Shown piece by piece: positions 37,509 through 51,040 of a stretch of DNA of 64,000 nucleotides; the first letter of the stretch is position 1; each line of letters opens with the position of its first letter. The stretch lies in the NCBI GenBank assembly GCA_000231825.2, contig JH720372.1:1401-65400 (forward strand), in the 5' to 3' direction. Position numbers and translations under genes: made by a program. The DNA is from Tetrahymena elliotti 4EA. Taxonomy: Eukaryota; Ciliophora; Oligohymenophorea; Hymenostomatida; Tetrahymenidae. The notes under the pieces were generated by a model, which worked only from the letters and a program-made list of their open reading frames with translations, did no database searches and was not told the origin of the DNA.

Positions 37509-40500
37509 TCAATTTACTACTTGGAATATTTTTTAGTTTTAGATAGCTTCTTTAACATTTTGATCATTTACAAGGATCTCCATAGGAATCATATTCAACA
37601 TACCTTTTACTCTCCATACTTTTTTAGTGAGATTTTTTTTGAAAGGGATCCAGAATATTAGTAAAATAATGAATGAAAGACATACAAAAGAAATAAATAA
37701 AGCAATGCAGACAGTTTAGTAGGAATTTAAATAAGATTAAATATCATCCTAAAAAGTGGATCTTAATCCATTATTTGGACCTACTAAGTATAGTAGCAGC
37801 CTATCAGCATTTATAAAATCAGTTCCATTAATGAAATTTATTATTTAACTTAAAGTAGGAGCAGCTGTTCTATATTGCTATATAATGTTTCTTGTAGCTA
37901 ATTTAAATAAATAATATTTTTACTTAAATAAATTTAAAATTTCAATCAAAGTTAAAAACTTGCTCAAGTTCTTAATTCTTAAATAAAATAAAAATTCATT
38001 TTAATTAATTTACATATAATTACTTATATATTTTTTGGTTCTTTTTTAAATGTTTTTTTTTTAACTTATTTGATATTTTTTAGGAATAAATTTTTTTTTT
38101 GCTCTTCATTTATTGAATAGCTATTTGCCTTCAAAATTATTGGCACTAAGATAAAATAAAAATACAAAAAGATATTTAATTTATTATTTATTTGTAATTT
38201 TAACAGTTAATCTAACTAAATAGGAAAGATTTTTTATCATTAATGTTAATAATCTACAAATTTGCTTAGATTAAGAATTATTTTTTAATTATTAATATAG
38301 GATTTTAAGTATTCTAATAAAAGATTTTGATAAATGATTTTAAATTTAAAATTGAACAATAATTTTACTCAAAATGTAGCTTTGAATTCCTAGTTTTAAT
38401 CCATATGGAAGGACTTAATTTGAAACAGTAGAACATTCTGATTGTGTGAGGTTGTGGTTAATATCAGTAGTAATAGTTAGGAAGGGATAGCATGTATTGT
38501 TAAAATTTAAACCTGAAAACATAGTAACATAACTATCAAATTAGCTTGGGAAATTATTTTATGCAGTATCAAATATTTTCTGTTGCTATTCTAAAATTAA
38601 ATCAGAATAGTATTCTCTTAGATCTTATCCTTGTTATGTATTAGGTTTACCTGTACATATTTCTTCTAGAGTGAAAGCTTAAACATATCTAATTTAAATA
38701 TTTAATTAAAATATGCAAAGATAATATTATATTTTTACTTTAGCATAGGATTGGTTTGCTGAATGTAATAGTAATGGTCAAAAATCTCATAGAACGAAGA
38801 GATATTATTTTCATTTGTTTGATATAAAGTAATAAAGATAGACAAAAATAAAATTGAAAAAATCAAAATCTTGTAAAGGTCATTCATTGAGCTCGAATTA
38901 GTTGATTTATTTATTTTTTCACTCTTTTCTTACAAGATTTCCTTTTCACTTCTCTGAATCTTTTCTTCTTATTTCCTATCTTTTAACTTTTTCGTATTTT
39001 TTTTCTTTTTATCGACAGATTACTGATAAGATTCTGCATCTTATAATGTATAAGGAACAACAGCTTCTTATTAATTATCTTTTTTCTAAATGAGCTTAGC
39101 ATTATCACCTTTTCCATCTTGTACTTAAAAATTAAACTTCTAATTTTCTTGTAGCTTTTCTTTTCCAATTATCTTTACAATAATAAAATGTATTTAGAAC
39201 TTCAAATAAACATAAATTCTATCAATAAATAATATAATTTAGCTAATTCACAAGATTAAAAATATTCAAATAAATAAAGAAACTATTTTAAAAAAGGCTT
39301 TATCAATATTTTTTTTAACAATTAATCTGAAAATAAAATGATTGAGAAAAGGAAAAACTTTTTGTGAATTGTTTTAATTAAAGAAAATTTATTTTTTAAA
39401 ATAAAAAAAAAGTTTTTCAAATATGTTTTGTAATTTACAATAACTACTTAAGAATCATTTTAGTTGTTGAGGTTGCTTCTATGGCTAAATTAATGGTTGT
39501 TTTCTTCTTAATTCATTTTGAAGTTATCAAAATTTTCATCATTATTTGCTGTATCGTTGGGTGGTTTATCTGATTCAGTCTCATTTTTTATTTCAAAGTG
39601 CTCTCCCTTTTCTTATTCTTGAGGATTGTTGCTTGGGTTTTATTGAGATTGGCTTTGAGAAGCTTTTTGAGTTTATAATTTTTAAAGTTCATTTCTTTCT
39701 TCTTCTTTCCAATCTAAAAACATATTTTGAAAATTCTCCACTTTTAACACAAGTTCATTTATTTCTTTTGGAGATATTAAACCAAATAATGAGAGAACTT
39801 TATTGTTTGACTAATGTGTAGTGAATAGGAAAGGAAGAATTCCAAATGTCCCTGCTATAATAACTGCAATTGATACCATGAAAACTACGAATTCTTTCTA
39901 ATGAAAAGTATCAATCAAATCATAGTAAAACGAGTACATCAGCTCAGCTTCATATTCCGAGTTATTTCTTAGAACAGATAATCCATTAACTTTATTGTAA
40001 TAGAAATACTTTTAATCTGTACCTACAAAATTTCTAATTATTTTTGAAAATTTTTAGTTTCATTTATTTTTAAAATATATTTTTTTTACTAATTTGTTGG
40101 AATCCCGTCAGGGAAGACCATATTTTGCATAGTAGAGTTAGATATAGTATTGGCACCTGTGGTAAACGAAAAAATAGAATCTGTAAATTCCTACTGAGAG
40201 GAAACAACTTAACCATTTTAAAGCATAGAGGATGTTGTTATGTAGTTGCTTGAGAAGGTATTAGATATTATACTATTCGTTTACAACTAATCCTTAATTA
40301 TTTGAAACTATGTTTTCTAAATCAATTCATTGTGCAAAAAAAGCTTTGTTTTATGAAAAGATACATTTATTTTTCATATAAAAAATAAAATCTTATTACT
40401 GTATTTTGATTCAAACTAAACAGAGATTATTAAGTAGTACTTGCAGGAACTGCCCAATAATTACTTTTTATTTGGAATAAATAATTTTAAATTAAAGGAT

Positions 40501-43500
40501 ATTGTTGAGAAATAAATGATGTGAAAGAAATTGAAGATACTTAGCTATTGCCCATAATTTTCTTTAATAGTAATTTATGTCACTCATTTGGTCATGCCTC
40601 ATGTAAGAGTCAGTGATTGAAGATATACCTTGGGAGAAGTAGTTAATGTAGTTTATTTTAATAGTAAACTCAGCTATAAGTAAAGATATTATAGCAACCA
40701 AAAGAAATAAAATAAATTTATCCATCCATAGAATCGCCTAAGGAATCTTTTTTTCTTGAATTTTCTATTTGAATTCTTTGAACTACTTGATGTGATCTTC
40801 ATTTACTGATTCTTACAATTATGAAGATCCCATGTTTTAAGATTGGCTTTCAGATCCTAAAGAACTTTTACTTTTGGAGAGTTTATCTTAATCTTAATTT
40901 CTATCATTAGAATCTTTTGTTTGGAGATCATCTTTAGATTCATTCATAATTTTTGTTGTTAGAGACTTACCACCTATTAAGGTTTTAGCAAGTTTTTTAT
41001 AATCATTTCTTTTATATTCACTTTTTCCATCTTCAGTATCTTCTTCCTCAGTTACTTTAATCATATTTATCTAAATTGATTTAAATATTTAATATTTTGC
41101 TATCATATCCAATAAATAATATACCTTTTTACCTTCATAAGCACTTTCCTGTACTATATGAATTCTTACTCTAATTCTTTGCATTTTATTAATCCTTGAT
41201 TTCAAAGAATTTTTTTCTGAGAAAGATTTTATTCTACTTTATCTTTTAGATTTTCCACTAACATTATCGACTAGTTTTTCTTCTTCTGTTATTTTGGAAA
41301 GTGCTTCTTAGCTGCTCTCACTAGATGTACCTTGATAGTCATAATCATTTTAAGATTCTTCTTCTTCACTTTCTTAAACATCTGAATCAATAGCATCTTC
41401 ATCTTCTTCATCCAGCATATAATAGTATAAAATTTAAATAACATCTATTTCCATCAATTATCCATTTCCGTTCTTCATATTTTCTTCTCCTTCTGGATCA
41501 TATATGTCAGGGATAATTCTCTCTAAATTTTTAATCAGTATAAATACTTTCGAAAATATTCATCATAAATGCAATATGTATAAATATTTTGCATATTTTA
41601 GATTATTACAAGTCATATTTACACAAACCAATTAATAAATGAATGTATGAAATTTTTATTTTGATTGGCAAAAATGATTAAAAAATTCATGTTTGATTAA
41701 GAAGATAAATAAAATAACTATTTTAATATTTTACCCATAGAAAGATGAGAATTAGATTGTATTTTATGCTAAATACATTCAATAGGTATTCCTAATTTAT
41801 TCATTAGAGATTTGCTTATCCCTTCAACAGTATCGATATCTGGCCTGTAAATGATGTAGTGATCTTGGCTTTACAATGAAATATTTAATTGGACTGAATC
41901 TGGTTTTTTGGATTTAGTTTTACTTTACTTTTTAAATTGTATTTCATTAATAAATCCAGCAATCAAAAATCCTTCCTCCATAGAATAAACTAATCTCAAA
42001 TAGATTGAGCAAGGGATAAGTTAATGTTACTGATTTTAATTAATATGAATTTATATTCTTTAAAGTTTATTTGAAAAACAAAAATAGTTACTTTATTCTA
42101 AATCATAACTATTCTATCTGCATCCATGTATTTTGGTTGTGTACTGACCATCAAGTTGACGATCATTTGATCATGAATTTCTGCATAAAATTTAGGCATT
42201 AATTTAGTAACATTTGAATCTATAAGTTCTTATTTCTTGAATTTGGTGATACTTGAATTAAAAACAGAATTTAAAGGTAATTCAGATAAAATATTTAAAT
42301 TTACTGGAGGATTTCCTTGTTAACTTTGTGGATATTACCAACATTATCGTGCTTATTATTAATCAGTATTAAGCCAACTTTAGAGTTTTACCCATATTTT
42401 ACTCTTTACAGATCCATGACCCCCTAAGTAGCTGATAGCTACTTTTTGATTTCTTCTATACTTTCTAATATTTTCTCACTTTCATCTGTGTCATTCAAAA
42501 TTAACTTAAGGTAGTTGGCATATAAAGATAAAGTTCTTAAATTTTATGGGTAAATATCAATTAGCTCATCAAATTTTGATTTTATTGATAAGCTAATTTC
42601 TGTTATTTTCTCACCTATTTTTTCAATTTTTCTAATTTCTGGTGCCTATTCCATTAATTCTCTCCAATAATTCAAATGCATCACACATGACTTATCAATT
42701 TCTTCTTAGAAATATTGGATCTAAGTTATTTTTAACAATTTTACAAATTGAATGATTCTCAAAAACTTACCTTATCAGTATAAGAAACTATTTTGTCAAA
42801 ATCTATTTCTTTTGGATTTTCACATTTTTTATCATAGTCTTCATACAAACTCTCTTAAACTATGAGCTAATGCCTATTAAAAATTTTAAATTAAATAATA
42901 AAAACCAATTTAAACAAAAAATAATAACAATAATCAAAATAGAAATTTAGTTGTTCTTTAAAATTGAAGAATTTAAAAAAAAAATGAAGTAAGTTTGAAA
43001 TATTTAAAGAAAAACTAAATGCATAAAAAAAGAAAAATTATTTAAAAAAAATACCAAAATTTTTTCTAGTGACAAATAAAATAATTTGAAGAAATCTTGT
43101 TTGGAATAATGAAAAAATTAAGAGTTATCAAAAGAGTTAGTAGATAATTAATCAATTTTTAATACTTTTTTCACATTTAATAAATATTTGTGTTTCTATT
43201 CCAAATTGTTGGATATTATGTGATTAAAAAGTTAAAGTAAATCAACATGAAAGGATTAAAATATTTTTTTTAAATATAATTTAGCTATGATAAAAAATAG
43301 TTTGAGAAGAATAAGAAAAAAACTTACCTGTACACTGAGTAAATTTCTTAAAAACTAGGTTTAGTATTAACTGTATACATTAGTTCAACTATAGAACGAT
43401 ATGGGTTATTTAACTTATCAAAGAGTATATAAGCCCATATAAGATGCAGCTTATATGGGTGATTAGCTCGTGAAATGAAATATTAAAGTATCATTTCAAC

Positions 43501-44974
43501 ATATAGATACCATGTTTTTTCAATGATAGCTTATTCATCTTCAGAGAATTCTCTATCTACATTCATCAATTCATTTGTTTTAAATTCTCTACAGTAGCAG
43601 TTGGGTTGTTCACAATTTTTTGCATGCCATTTTACCATTCCCTTTTTAAAAACAGTTTATTATAATCTAAAAAAATTTCTTTATTACTTCTAGCACTATG
43701 GCGTTTTTATAATTTTTCCTTTTTCGGATAAGGATAATCATCATTAGAACAAAAGACTGCTTGTCATCATCCGTATTAACCTAATCAAGAGTTTTTTTTG
43801 TAATTTAGAAAGTGTAGAAATCAAATGCCGTTATAAAAACTCCAAAAAATAGAGGGCCACCTTTGATAATTATTTATTTTTTGTTTTAATTCATTTAATT
43901 AGAAGTAAAATAATTTCAAAGTTACCTATGCAAACATAAAAGAAACCTATAGGATCTCTACTAGGATCTAAATAATAGACGAGACAATTCATGCATGTAG
44001 TCCATAAGGTAAAACACTCGAGAAATATTTATAAACAAAATAAAAACTAATATTTTAAATAAAATAAATTAAGAAGCTATTTTTATTTTATATGGATTTG
44101 TGTTAATTACTCTATTATACCATGCTGGATTCATAAATCTGTCATTGAGATTATTTGCAACAAAACCCATAAAAAATATATTATACAAAGCAACTAAGTT
44201 TGCACCCGGATCAATAATGTAGTAATATTGAAGTAGAAATTTTAAACCAAGCTTTAAAAAATGACTTAAAGTTTCTGGTTGAGCTAAAGGAAATTTAGAG
44301 TTTGGATTAGAATCGTTAAAGTAAATATGACATACTACAGTATGAAAAATAAATAGGCAAAAACCTAATACAGCAAAAGGTAGATGGACCAATGCCATTC
44401 CTCTATAGCAAGTAAAATCCTTCATATACCTTGTGTTGTTGCACTAAATAAAATTGAGAAATATGTTTAAGAAATTCTAAGGGAGTACTGTAATCTAGAG
44501 AGAAGCATATATATAAAGAGACTTCAAGCTCCAATTTAGTAAGGTAGACTGAGTACCCAATTTTCTTGGAGATTTCTGCATTTATTTATAAACATAATAA
44601 GCAATTAAAGTAAACAGTATAAGTATCCCTAAAAATATATAGTTGAAAAGAACTATCATAAATGAGTTGCCCTCAAATACAAAAAAGTGCACTTATAAAT
44701 ATTTTATATAATCCCTAAACTTAATCCTAAGATCATTATTATAAAGAAAAGAATCTAAATAAGGGTGCCATGCATAGTATTGGACCTAGAGTTGATCAAT
44801 TATAATCAAAAGAGCAAAATAATACTGACTGAATGAACAAGATGTCAGAATTTCATGAAAAAGACGATAGAAGTCCAATGTTATCTTTTCTTCTTTGTAT
44901 TTTTTCAAGTAATTTTTTTCGTCATTGTCTTTTCTCTTTGGTAAAAATAAACTATTTTTTAAAATTAATAACTT
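37509..44974 (-). CDS. TmcB-like multi-membrane protein with PAS domain
   Basis: Exons in transcript order: about 44974-44111 (5' edge unresolved), 43926-44046, 43688-43860, 43328-43641, 42771-42873, 42305-42720, 42092-42251, 41735-42029, 40541-41546, 40400-40463, 40090-40343, 39448-40033, 38739-39172, 38369-38688, 37509-37897. From 44111 on all phases close; about 1800 residues in all. Several N-terminal membrane helices come first (FMIVLFNYIFLGILILF, ALVHLPFAVLGFCLFIFH). Next is the family signature KWHAKNCEQPNCYCR with a helical repeat region, then a PAS-type domain (HKVNKEILHITKFKKQELI, SNVTKLMPKFYAEIHDQ). An acidic linker leads to two transmembrane-ectodomain-transmembrane loops (about 40.7-39.8 kb and 38.9-37.7 kb), ending KVWRVKGMLNMIPMEILV. 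Ciliates carry many such proteins, presumed membrane sensors. No ATG lies between the in-frame TGA at 44975-44977 and the membrane region, so an upstream exon is missing from my model. Confidence 0.85.
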
Positions 44975-46806
44975 TCAAATTCATTTTTAGTTCATTTCAT
45001 ATATCCATCTTTAATCTAATCAAATTAATTTAATTCTAAAAATGGCAAATTATTTTTAATAAAAATGTTAGTTTCTGTTTAATATAATTTCTCTAGCTAC
45101 CATATAACCAATTCAAATAATATTACGCCATTTTTTATGATTCTGTGTAAGTCTTTGAGTTTTAATTTCTTAAGTAGAATAGTCCTTTCTAATTTTAATT
45201 TGTAAAATAAATTATCTATCTATCAATCTATCTTTAAATCTATGTTTTTACTAAGACTTATCAATTAATTAATAATATTAATTCTATTCAAATTTTTATA
45301 GATTATATAAAATTTAACGATAATCAAAGCCTTCATCTTATTCTACTCCACCTCTAACAAATTAAAATTGGTAGTAATAGCATTAAAAAGGAAATACAAT
45401 AATTTATTTTTAAAAAGATCAAGCAAACAACTTAAATTTCATCCAAAAAAATTGATAATATTTTAATTTTATTTTTAAAATAATTTATATCTTTGGAATG
45501 AATTACAGAATTTCTCCAACAAAATTTGATTTATTAGTGATTTTTTAATTTGATTTGTAATTTATATTAAATGTATTTTTATTAAATTATTAAAAACGTA
45601 TTACAGTTTAATTTTCATAATAGAATCTATGTTTAATCTAAACAAAATCAGTGTGAAAATATCATGATTTTATATTAAAGTAAACCTAATCAAATTTAAT
45701 TAATTACTAAGAAAGTTTTACAGGTCAAAATAAAATTTTATTAGAATTAATTTTTAATATTTAAAGAGAAAAATCCTCTTACATAATAAAAGACATTAAT
45801 TAAATTTAATTGAATATTTTGATTTATTTTTCTTTAAAAAATAAAATAATTTTGATCATAATTATTATTATTATTGCTTTTAAGATAGATTAGATATTTT
45901 CAAATTTAAAGATATTTGATAAACTTTTTAATGATTAAATAAAGAAATAACCAAAAATAGTAAGTAATAAAGTGTTTTTGGAAAATTATATTATTTTTTA
46001 CAGAAAAAAAAATAAATTACATTTTTAAAAGAAGAATTAATACTTTTTTCTTTATTTTCTTAGGTTTAATTGAACTAAAGATAGCTGTTAAAAATTAACT
46101 AGCCTTTTTAGCTTATTATAATTACTTTCTTAAAAAAAATTAATAATTGAAAGGGAGATTAGCCAATTAAAATTACTTTATTAAAAATATATTTATGATC
46201 AACTTTTTATTTATGGATATTAAATATAAATGATAAATTAATTTTATAACAAATTTAAATCAGCATTCTTGATAATTCAAATTTTTAATCAATTAATGAA
46301 ATAAATATTTTTAAGATTCTACAAAATTCTACATATATATCATAGCTTAATTTATTATTAAGATTTCGAATCAAGAATTGGTAGATTTTATTTATTTGTT
46401 AAAATTTTTTTATAAGCGGTTAATTTGTTTTTTTATATTTGAGGAATAATAACATAAAAAGTAAAATAATTAAAAGATATTCTTATGTAATATTGTAATA
46501 TTTCGCATTGATATACTTTGATTTTGATCATTATTTTTACTGCTGATTAATTAAACAAAAAATAATACTGATAAATAAAACCAATTTTTAGATATGTTTG
46601 ATAACAAAGTAAATAAATTGAACTTTTAAATCACAAAAAAGCTAAAAAATAAATCAATTTATTTTTAAAAAGTAAGCTTTTTTTGAAAATAATGAAAATA
46701 CAAGAATTTTTGATTTTGAGTAATTCATTCGTTTAATTTAAGCATCAATAATAGCGTATCATTTTTTAGAAATAAAAAATAAATAGATTGGATAAACTAA
46801 ATATCA
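44975..46806. other. AT-rich region upstream of two divergent genes
   Basis: This should hold the first exon and promoter of the TmcB-like gene (-) and the promoter of the second LRR gene (+). Candidate ATG exons near 45.13 kb can be fitted by phase but are not convincing. Nothing else was recognised. Confidence 0.45.
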
Positions 46807-47998
46807 ATGTCAGAATATTCTAAAATAGAAAATCTGTAATTGCTCTTTCTGTAAATTATACTTTCTATTTACTTTTTAAAGGTTTTTTAGTTCAAATAAA
46901 GTAGCTACTTGCGACTTTAAGCAGCTTGGATAGGACTTAGAAAAATTTTAAAACTTGAAGTATTTAGTTTTGAATCTGGCGTAACTTTATATTTGAAATA
47001 GGTAATGATTTAAACTTATATTAAAGAAAAAACAAAATAAGTGATGAAATGTTAATTTCTATTTGCATCAGTTTATCAAAGATAAAGTGCTTGAAGAAAT
47101 TATAAATGATACTTTGGTATAGCTTTAATTTATTGTAATTAAATTTTAAATACTATTAAAATAGGGATAATAATATAAAGAGTGAAGGATTTATCAAAGC
47201 TTTTAAAAACATATTTCAATCTTTAAATCTCCATACCTTATCTCTTTTTTTAGGGTAAATTAATTAATTCTAATACTTATTTAATTACTCATTTTAAATA
47301 GAAAAAATATGATAAGAGATGAAGGCTTGTAATTTATTTCTGAGAATATGAAATTTCTTTCTGATCTTAAAATTTTAAAACTGTCTCTATGGTATTTTTA
47401 AATTAAAAAGATAACTAAAAATAAATAATTCATTTAAAAATAAGGTCAAACCAAATTACTGATAGTGGCTTTACTTAATTTTGTCAAAACTTAAGTAGAT
47501 TTCCTAAAATAATATTTCTTTATTTGGATTTCTTGTATTTCACGATATTTAATTTTTGTAAAATTATGATATTATATTAAAAAATATAATAGGTATCATG
47601 ATAATGTTACAGATTTAACTGCTGTACAGCTTGGTAAATCTCTAGCTAGTTTGAAGGACTTAAGATTCTTAGAAATTAATTTTGAGTAAATTTTAAATTA
47701 ATAATTTAGTTGTATATTTAGACTTGTAAACTAATTAAGGGAAACTGGTATTACAGGTGTAGGTAGATAGGAACTAGTCAACTCAATTTTTTCAATGTCT
47801 AAAATCAATGGGCTTAAATTGAGTTAAAAAATCAATAAGTAAAGTGAAAATATTTCAAAATATTTATTTTAATTTTCAATTATAAACAGTTATGTAAAAA
47901 ATCTTGAGGACAAACAATATTTAAGACTCTTTAAAAAAAGAAGTACTCGTTTAATATTTGCTTAAATCAACAAATGTCATAATCTTAAGCATATTTGA
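46807..47998 (+). CDS. Leucine-rich-repeat protein, second copy of the phase-2 exon design
   Basis: Exons: 46807-46850, 46891-46980, 47042-47116, 47165-47254, 47302-47391, 47445-47534, 47593-47685, 47722-47838, 47890-47998; 798 nt, 265 residues, all introns phase 2. Four exons are exactly 90 nt; others are 75, 93 and 117 nt, differing by whole codons. Most internal exons encode one LRR, for example CDFKQLGQDLEKFQNLKYL and HDNVTDLTAVQLGKSLASL. The first exon is 44 nt, as in the LRR gene at 2.0-5.8 kb. The last exon ends in a Lys/Arg-rich segment with a final LRR-like CHNLKHI. No signal peptide or membrane helix is seen. It is likely a protein-binding solenoid of unknown partner. Confidence 0.82.
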
Positions 47999-49162
47999 AA
48001 AGGATATTAAAATATGTTTTAATTTAAAATGAAAATCATCATATTAATTTAATAAAAGTAAAAGAATTCAAAATTTAAATTTCTTTCTTCTTTTACTTTA
48101 TTAATGGCATAGAGTTTTATGTTATAAATAAGATATAATTGATAACAAACAAAATTTTATATTTTCATGTTTAAATCCTTTTTATATTTTTAAAAATGAA
48201 TGTTTTTTTATCAAACTTGCTGTTAAGAGACAGATTATTATACTTAATGTTAACTTATTTTAACAAATATTTATCTGATCAAAAATAGTTAAATTGTTTT
48301 ATTAAAATTTATTTTTTATCGAGTAAATAAAGTAAACCTTTAAGTTTATTGACTTAATATTATTTTTTGGCAAAATAAAAATGAATTTATAAATTGTTGA
48401 GAAAAACAGAATTGATTCAGAGAAAATTTTAAGAAAATTAAACTAATTTTAATACCCTTATGAGTGAATTCTAATTTACGATTGCTAATCAATTTCAATT
48501 TACATGAATTCAAGTTAAGTCCATTTTTAGAAATAAAAAGATTAAATTTTGATTTTTCCTGCTTTCTGATAAAAATGAGAAAAAGAAGGATGAAAATTGA
48601 CACAAGTATAAGAAAATAGGATAAAATAATTTTTTAGATGTGTAAAGTAAATAGAATAGACTGGAAAAGAATTTATCAAAATTAGATTAGTTTAATTAAG
48701 GTTTGGTTAAAATGCATTTAAGTAAAAAAGAATTTTCTCGATGATATAATGATTACTGTACCAAAGAAAAATAGAGAAATTATAATTTCTGAAAAGGAAA
48801 TATCAGGTAGGTACAAGGCTAAAAGTAAGCAGCAAAGATGAGCAGTGAAAGGAAATATTTCAAAAGAAAATATTAAGGATAAATATAGAAAGAAATCTTT
48901 TTTTTATAAAATAAACTAAACAAATTAATAATTTTTTAGTAATGCTTTTTTAAATAGAGTTTTTAATATAGTAAAAAGCAGCTTTGTGCTTTGTTTTTTA
49001 TTCATTTATTTATTAATTTATTATATATAGATAGTTAGTTGCATTCTAAATAAGTAAATCAATCAATCAATTAATTGTTTTTATAACATGAAATTATTGT
49101 CAAAATCTAACTAAATATTTTTTGGATGCATACATACATATATGCATTCATTTATTTAGCTA
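47999..49162. other. Intergenic region between convergent genes
   Basis: It is AT-rich. A minus-strand open frame near 48.35-48.60 kb is Phe/Leu/Lys-rich without domain or splice context and is not called. Confidence 0.5.
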
Positions 49163-51040
49163 TCAATCTAAAACAACAATTTCTTTTTCTTGTCTCATCT
49201 TCCCAAAATTTTAATCATTTACTATATTTCTTATGCCACTTTGCTGACTTTTTGCAATATCACGGGAGCTTAAAGAATTGGTTAAATATATCGACTATCC
49301 AAGATCAACTTGCTCATCGCTGTTTGATCTCAGAGATTGATTAAGACTCATCTATGTTGAAATAGAATGTAGCGAGCTAGTTAGTCCATTATTTTCTTTT
49401 TAATTTTATTAATTGTTCATTATTAGATTATATTGTTGCATATATTATTGAAGAAGCTTGGCCATTTCCATATTCTCTTCTTCATTTTTTTTCTTTTAGC
49501 TTTAACTATATTCTATTATGGCTTATGCTTTCTATTAGGAGTAGTATCTGTCTAAAAATAATTCTGTTTCAAATGAGTAAGTTAATTCTTCACCTAACTA
49601 AAAGTAGTTCTTATTTTCAAGCATATTTCTTGCGCGATATCTCTTTAACTTTAAATCATCCAACACTTTTTGAGGTATGTCAATACTTAAAAATCCCATA
49701 TAGTTTTCATAGCATTTATATTTATTCAAAGTTATTTTCTCAGCTTTCACTTTTACAGGTATTTTGAAATTATCAATAGAAATTAGGCAAATATCTTCCC
49801 AAGGCATTTTTTTCTTAGCAACATTAGCAAATTATTCAACGATTATGAAGTATCTTGATATTGGTTCAACAAAATCTATGAGTCCCTTTCTAAGAGAAAT
49901 TTGGCGGAATGTCTCATAGTCTAATCCCATTACTTCCAACAGTTACTCGCTGTAGCCTTAAGAAACCATCACATCTTCCAAATAAGAACCTCTCTTAACA
50001 ATATAGGCAAGATACTTGTTTTCTTTTCTCTTCTCTGCTAAAACATCTTTCATTTTTTCTTGAGCTTCCTCCCAAAATTTTTATTCATCAAATGATGTTG
50101 AAGGAGAGCTGCTTGTTGTTGAATTTTGCATTTTAACCTTAAAATCAACTAATTTTTAATATTTTGTAAGCAAGAGGGCAATTCCACGAGCAAATTAATC
50201 ATTCATGTAGTTCAATTTTTCTATAACACCTCTAAAATCTGTCATACCTTGCTAGTATTAGCCTATTTAGAGTTCAACAAATTGTTAAAATACATTACGT
50301 TGAACAGAAACTACTGGTCTGAATTCAGAAAGAGGAGAGAATCTACTTTCTTTTCCTCTAAGCAACTCAAAATCGATAGAAATGTCTCCAATTAAATAAA
50401 AATTAGCTCTTTCTAGAACTGGTTTGAGCAATTAGATACCAAACTCAACTACTCTGAGTTATTCTTGATTTTTAGTTATAAGAGAATTGCTATTTTAATT
50501 AGTATTATAGCTCTAGCTAGTGCTTTATTAGCCGTTTGATAATTAATCAGACATTCCATCATTATCTTCTTCATCAATACTGTATTGTTTGTGATATATT
50601 TCAAATCCATTATTCACTGGTGTACCAGGTAATTGAATAGTAGAAGTCAACTAAGACTAAACTACATCAGAACATTCACTTCTGTGATCAATATAATTTA
50701 CATGAGTTTCTTGGTCAAGGTTTTATTACTCTTCTTACTGCTTGTAATAATAATTAGATCCATATTACTCTTGGTAATTATTCTCATAATAATCTTTCAT
50801 TTACTATTACTACTACCCGTACATATTCTATTGAACAAGCTAGTTGTTTTGATTGTTTGATAAGTAATAGCTGTCTTAATTGTTAAAATTTTGAACCTCC
50901 TAACTATTCATCTTCGAGAAGTTTATTTCATTTTAGTAAAAATTGTTGACCTCTCCATAATTTTAGGATATTTAATTTTAATTATGGTAAAAATCTCCAT
51001 TTACATATTGGAAATTAGCTCCTGTTTATTCTAGCTCCAT
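49163..51040 (-). CDS. Q-rich protein with a possible PAS-like domain
   Basis: A single exon of 625 residues starts at the ATG at 51040. Residues 1-180 are rich in Gln, Asn and Tyr (many coded TAA/TAG), as in activation or prion-like regions. An ordered part follows: FGIQLLKPVLERANFYLIGD, then SRFSPLSEFRPVVSVQRNVF, a helical stretch around FWEEAQEKMKDVLAEKRKE, and then YSEQLLEVMGLDYETFRQI with RKGLIDFVEPISRYF and MPWEDICLISIDNFKIP (about residues 360-450). The spacing of YSxxLLEVMGLxxExF to a DFVxP turn and later strands resembles a PAS fold as in some fungal zinc-cluster regulators, but no DNA-binding domain is visible. The C-terminus is again Ser/Asn/Gln-rich. A transcription-related or signalling role is only an inference. 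Confidence 0.85.

Noticed and set aside
38369..39172. Separate gene starting MNDLYKIL near 38.88 kb
   Set aside because: The frame continues upstream of that ATG through a Lys/Glu/Gln-rich linker and joins at phase 0 to the exon ending at 39448. It is the second membrane loop of the TmcB-like protein.
41070..41133. Intron in the acidic linker of the TmcB-like gene (GT at 41132, AG near 41072)
   Set aside because: Reading straight through keeps the frame, whereas splicing there would put a TGA in frame.
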